In this document: positions 62,798-64,000 of the stretch, piece by piece
Numbering within the stretch: position 1 is the first letter of the stretch
How the letters are laid out: each line of letters starts with the position of its first letter
Source of the DNA: Tibeticola sediminis
GTDB lineage: Bacteria; Pseudomonadota; Gammaproteobacteria; Burkholderiales; Burkholderiaceae_C
Direction: 5' to 3'
Length of the DNA stretch: 64,000 nt
Assembly (NCBI RefSeq): GCF_003843835.1
Contig: NZ_RKQL01000002.1
Span: 186,001 to 250,000 of the forward strand
Position numbers and translations under genes: made by a program
The notes under the pieces: generated by a model
The model's database searches: none
The model's input: the letters and a program-made list of their open reading frames with translations, nothing else
Told to the model about the DNA's origin: nothing

Positions 62798-64000
62798 ATG
62801 ACAGCTGAATACAAAGTCCACGGCGGCGTGGCGGTGCTGACGCTCAACAATCCGCCGGTCAATGGGCTGGGCTATGAGACGCGGCGCGCCCTCATCGAGG
62901 GGCTTGAGCGCGCCCAGGCGGACGCATCGGTCAAGGCCATCGTCATCACAGGCGCCGGACGGGCGTTTTCAGGCGGCGCGGATATTCGTGAGTTCGGCAC
63001 GCCCAAGGCGCTGCAGGAGCCCAATCTGCTGACCGTCATCCGCGCGGTCGAGGGTGCAGAAAAGCCCGTGATCGCGGCCATCCACTCGGTGTGCATGGGT
63101 GGCGGGCTCGAACTCGCGCTCGGCTGCCATTACCGGATCGCGGCGCCGGGCTGCAGCGTGGCCTTGCCTGAGGTGAAGCTCGGTTTGATTCCGGGCGCCG
63201 GCGGCACGCAGCGTTTGCCGCGGGCCATCGGGGTCGAGCCAGCGCTCAACATGATCGTCAGCGGCGAGGCCGTTCCGAGCGAGCGGCTCGCTCAGATCCC
63301 GGGCCAGAAGCTGTTCGACCGCATGGCTGCATCGGTGGATTCGCTCGGGGAAGAGGCTCTGGCGTTTGCGTTGGAGGTCGCAGGCCGTCATGCCCAAGGC
63401 GAACCACTGCCACGGGTGCGCGACGTTCGCTTGAAGGTCCCGCTGGGTGAAGCCTATTTCCAATTCGCGCGCAACATGGTCAAGGGGATGGCCAAAGGCT
63501 TCCCGGCGCCGGTCAAATGCGTCGATGCGGTACAGGCCGCCACGACGAAAGCCTTCGAGGAGGGTTTGCGCGCCGAGCGCGACATCTTCATCGACTTGAT
63601 GTGGACGCCCGAGTCGCGGGCGCTGCGGCATTTGTTCCAGGCCGAGCGCGCGGTGTCGAAGATCCCCGACGTGCCCGCCGAGATCCCGCTGCGCGAGATC
63701 AAATCGGTTGCCGTGATTGGTGCAGGCACGATGGGGGGCGGCATCTCGATGAACTTCCTCAACGCCGGCATCCCGGTGAAGATTCTCGAGATGAAACAGG
63801 AGGCGCTCGACCGCGGCGTCGCCACCATCCGGAAGAACTACGAATCCCAGATCAAAAAAGGCAAGCTCAAGCAGGACAAATACGAGCAACGCATGGCTTT
63901 GCTGAGCACCACGCTCGACTATGCCGACCTGCGCGATGCAGACCTCGTGATCGAGGCGGTGTTCGAAGATCTGGGCGTCAAGGAAGCGGTGTTCCGCAAG
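62798..64000 (+). CDS. FadB-type enoyl-CoA hydratase/3-hydroxyacyl-CoA dehydrogenase (partial)
   Basis: Multifunctional beta-oxidation enzyme, open at the right edge: 401 codons seen of a usual 700 or so. The N-terminal crotonase domain starts MTAEYKVHGGVAVLTLNNPP and keeps both catalytic glutamates in GGGLELALGCH and PEVKLGLIPGAGGTQ (oxyanion GAD in FSGGADIREF). After a linker, the NAD-binding Rossmann motif VAVIGAGTMGGGI begins near residue 303. The 3'-hydroxyacyl-dehydrogenase C-terminal domain is beyond the window. It probably completes the pathway started by the acyl-CoA ligase at 55721. The ATG at 62798 has CGAGGAACC upstream. Confidence 0.93.
   Translation, partial: MTAEYKVHGGVAVLTLNNPPVNGLGYETRRALIEGLERAQADASVKAIVITGAGRAFSGGADIREFGTPKALQEPNLLTVIRAVEGAEKPVIAAIHSVCMGGGLELALGCHYRIAAPGCSVALPEVKLGLIPGAGGTQRLPRAIGVEPALNMIVSGEAVPSERLAQIPGQKLFDRMAASVDSLGEEALAFALEVAGRHAQGEPLPRVRDVRLKVPLGEAYFQFARNMVKGMAKGFPAPVKCVDAVQAATTKAFEEGLRAERDIFIDLMWTPESRALRHLFQAERAVSKIPDVPAEIPLREIKSVAVIGAGTMGGGISMNFLNAGIPVKILEMKQEALDRGVATIRKNYESQIKKGKLKQDKYEQRMALLSTTLDYADLRDADLVIEAVFEDLGVKEAVFRK

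Overview
The window is a GC-rich chromosomal segment of a betaproteobacterium of the order Burkholderiales, probably Comamonadaceae-like. A Tepidimonas-type organism would fit, but nothing here proves the genus. The evidence is gene content and order: yebC-purD-hemF-nadD-rsfS-rlmH-maf-rng, dapC-dapD-(pilU)-dapE-prmB, smc-zipA-ligA, and a branched-chain-type ABC transporter next to an acyl-CoA ligase and a FadB-like enzyme. Nearly all of it is core housekeeping DNA. I see no prophage, transposase, integrase, CRISPR array, toxin-antitoxin pair or recognisable defence system.

Layout. (1) 1-4160: a short inverted-repeat element, sbcB (exonuclease I), then upp and a HerA-like ATPase on the minus strand. 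(2) 4270-11315: a tightly overlapped plus-strand run for translation quality control, purine, haem and NAD synthesis and ribosome maturation, ending in rng. (3) 11316-18470: msbA, then the tolB-pal-cpoB part of the Tol-Pal system, a YeeE-type sulfur-compound transporter, tcdA and tRNA-Lys(UUU). (4) 18516-27489: minus-strand SRAP protein, a small unknown protein, ABC-F protein YheS, PrmB and the succinylated lysine/diaminopimelate branch (dapE, dapD, dapC) with a PilU-like ATPase inside it. (5) 27707-36378: smc, zipA, ligA, def and an MFS exporter. (6) 36414-45033: glnD and map (minus), purL and a DUF808 membrane protein (plus). (7) 45124-51812: a P-type Ca2+-ATPase-like pump and a Ca2+/cation exchanger as one unit, rlhA, and a divergent DUF1624 membrane protein. 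(8) 51891-55530: a minus-strand redox/envelope unit selO-msrB-yciB-bolA-parvulin. (9) 55721-64000: acyl-CoA ligase, solute-binding protein, two permeases, two ATPases and a FadB-like enzyme cut by the right edge. The last group reads as uptake, CoA activation and beta-oxidation of a carboxylic acid.

The most interesting signal is a set of dispersed non-coding repeats. Family A (about 167 bp, four copies: 9634-9800, 26091-26257, 31219-31385, 48849-49017) always lies between two genes on the same strand, always in the same orientation relative to transcription, and begins on or one base after the stop codon of the upstream gene. Family B (11316-11370, 13163-13323, 27552-27635) has different ends, but its full-length copy shares family A's central hairpin. 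A third element (45030-45122) has family-A ends with an unrelated interior and fits exactly between two convergent stop codons. A fourth, short family C lies once between genes and three times inside genes (yheS, purL, selO) without breaking their frames. No mobilising enzyme for any of these is in the window.

Start sites were often moved downstream of the longest open frame when upstream codons came from a repeat or the family's N-terminus starts later; these choices are noted per gene.
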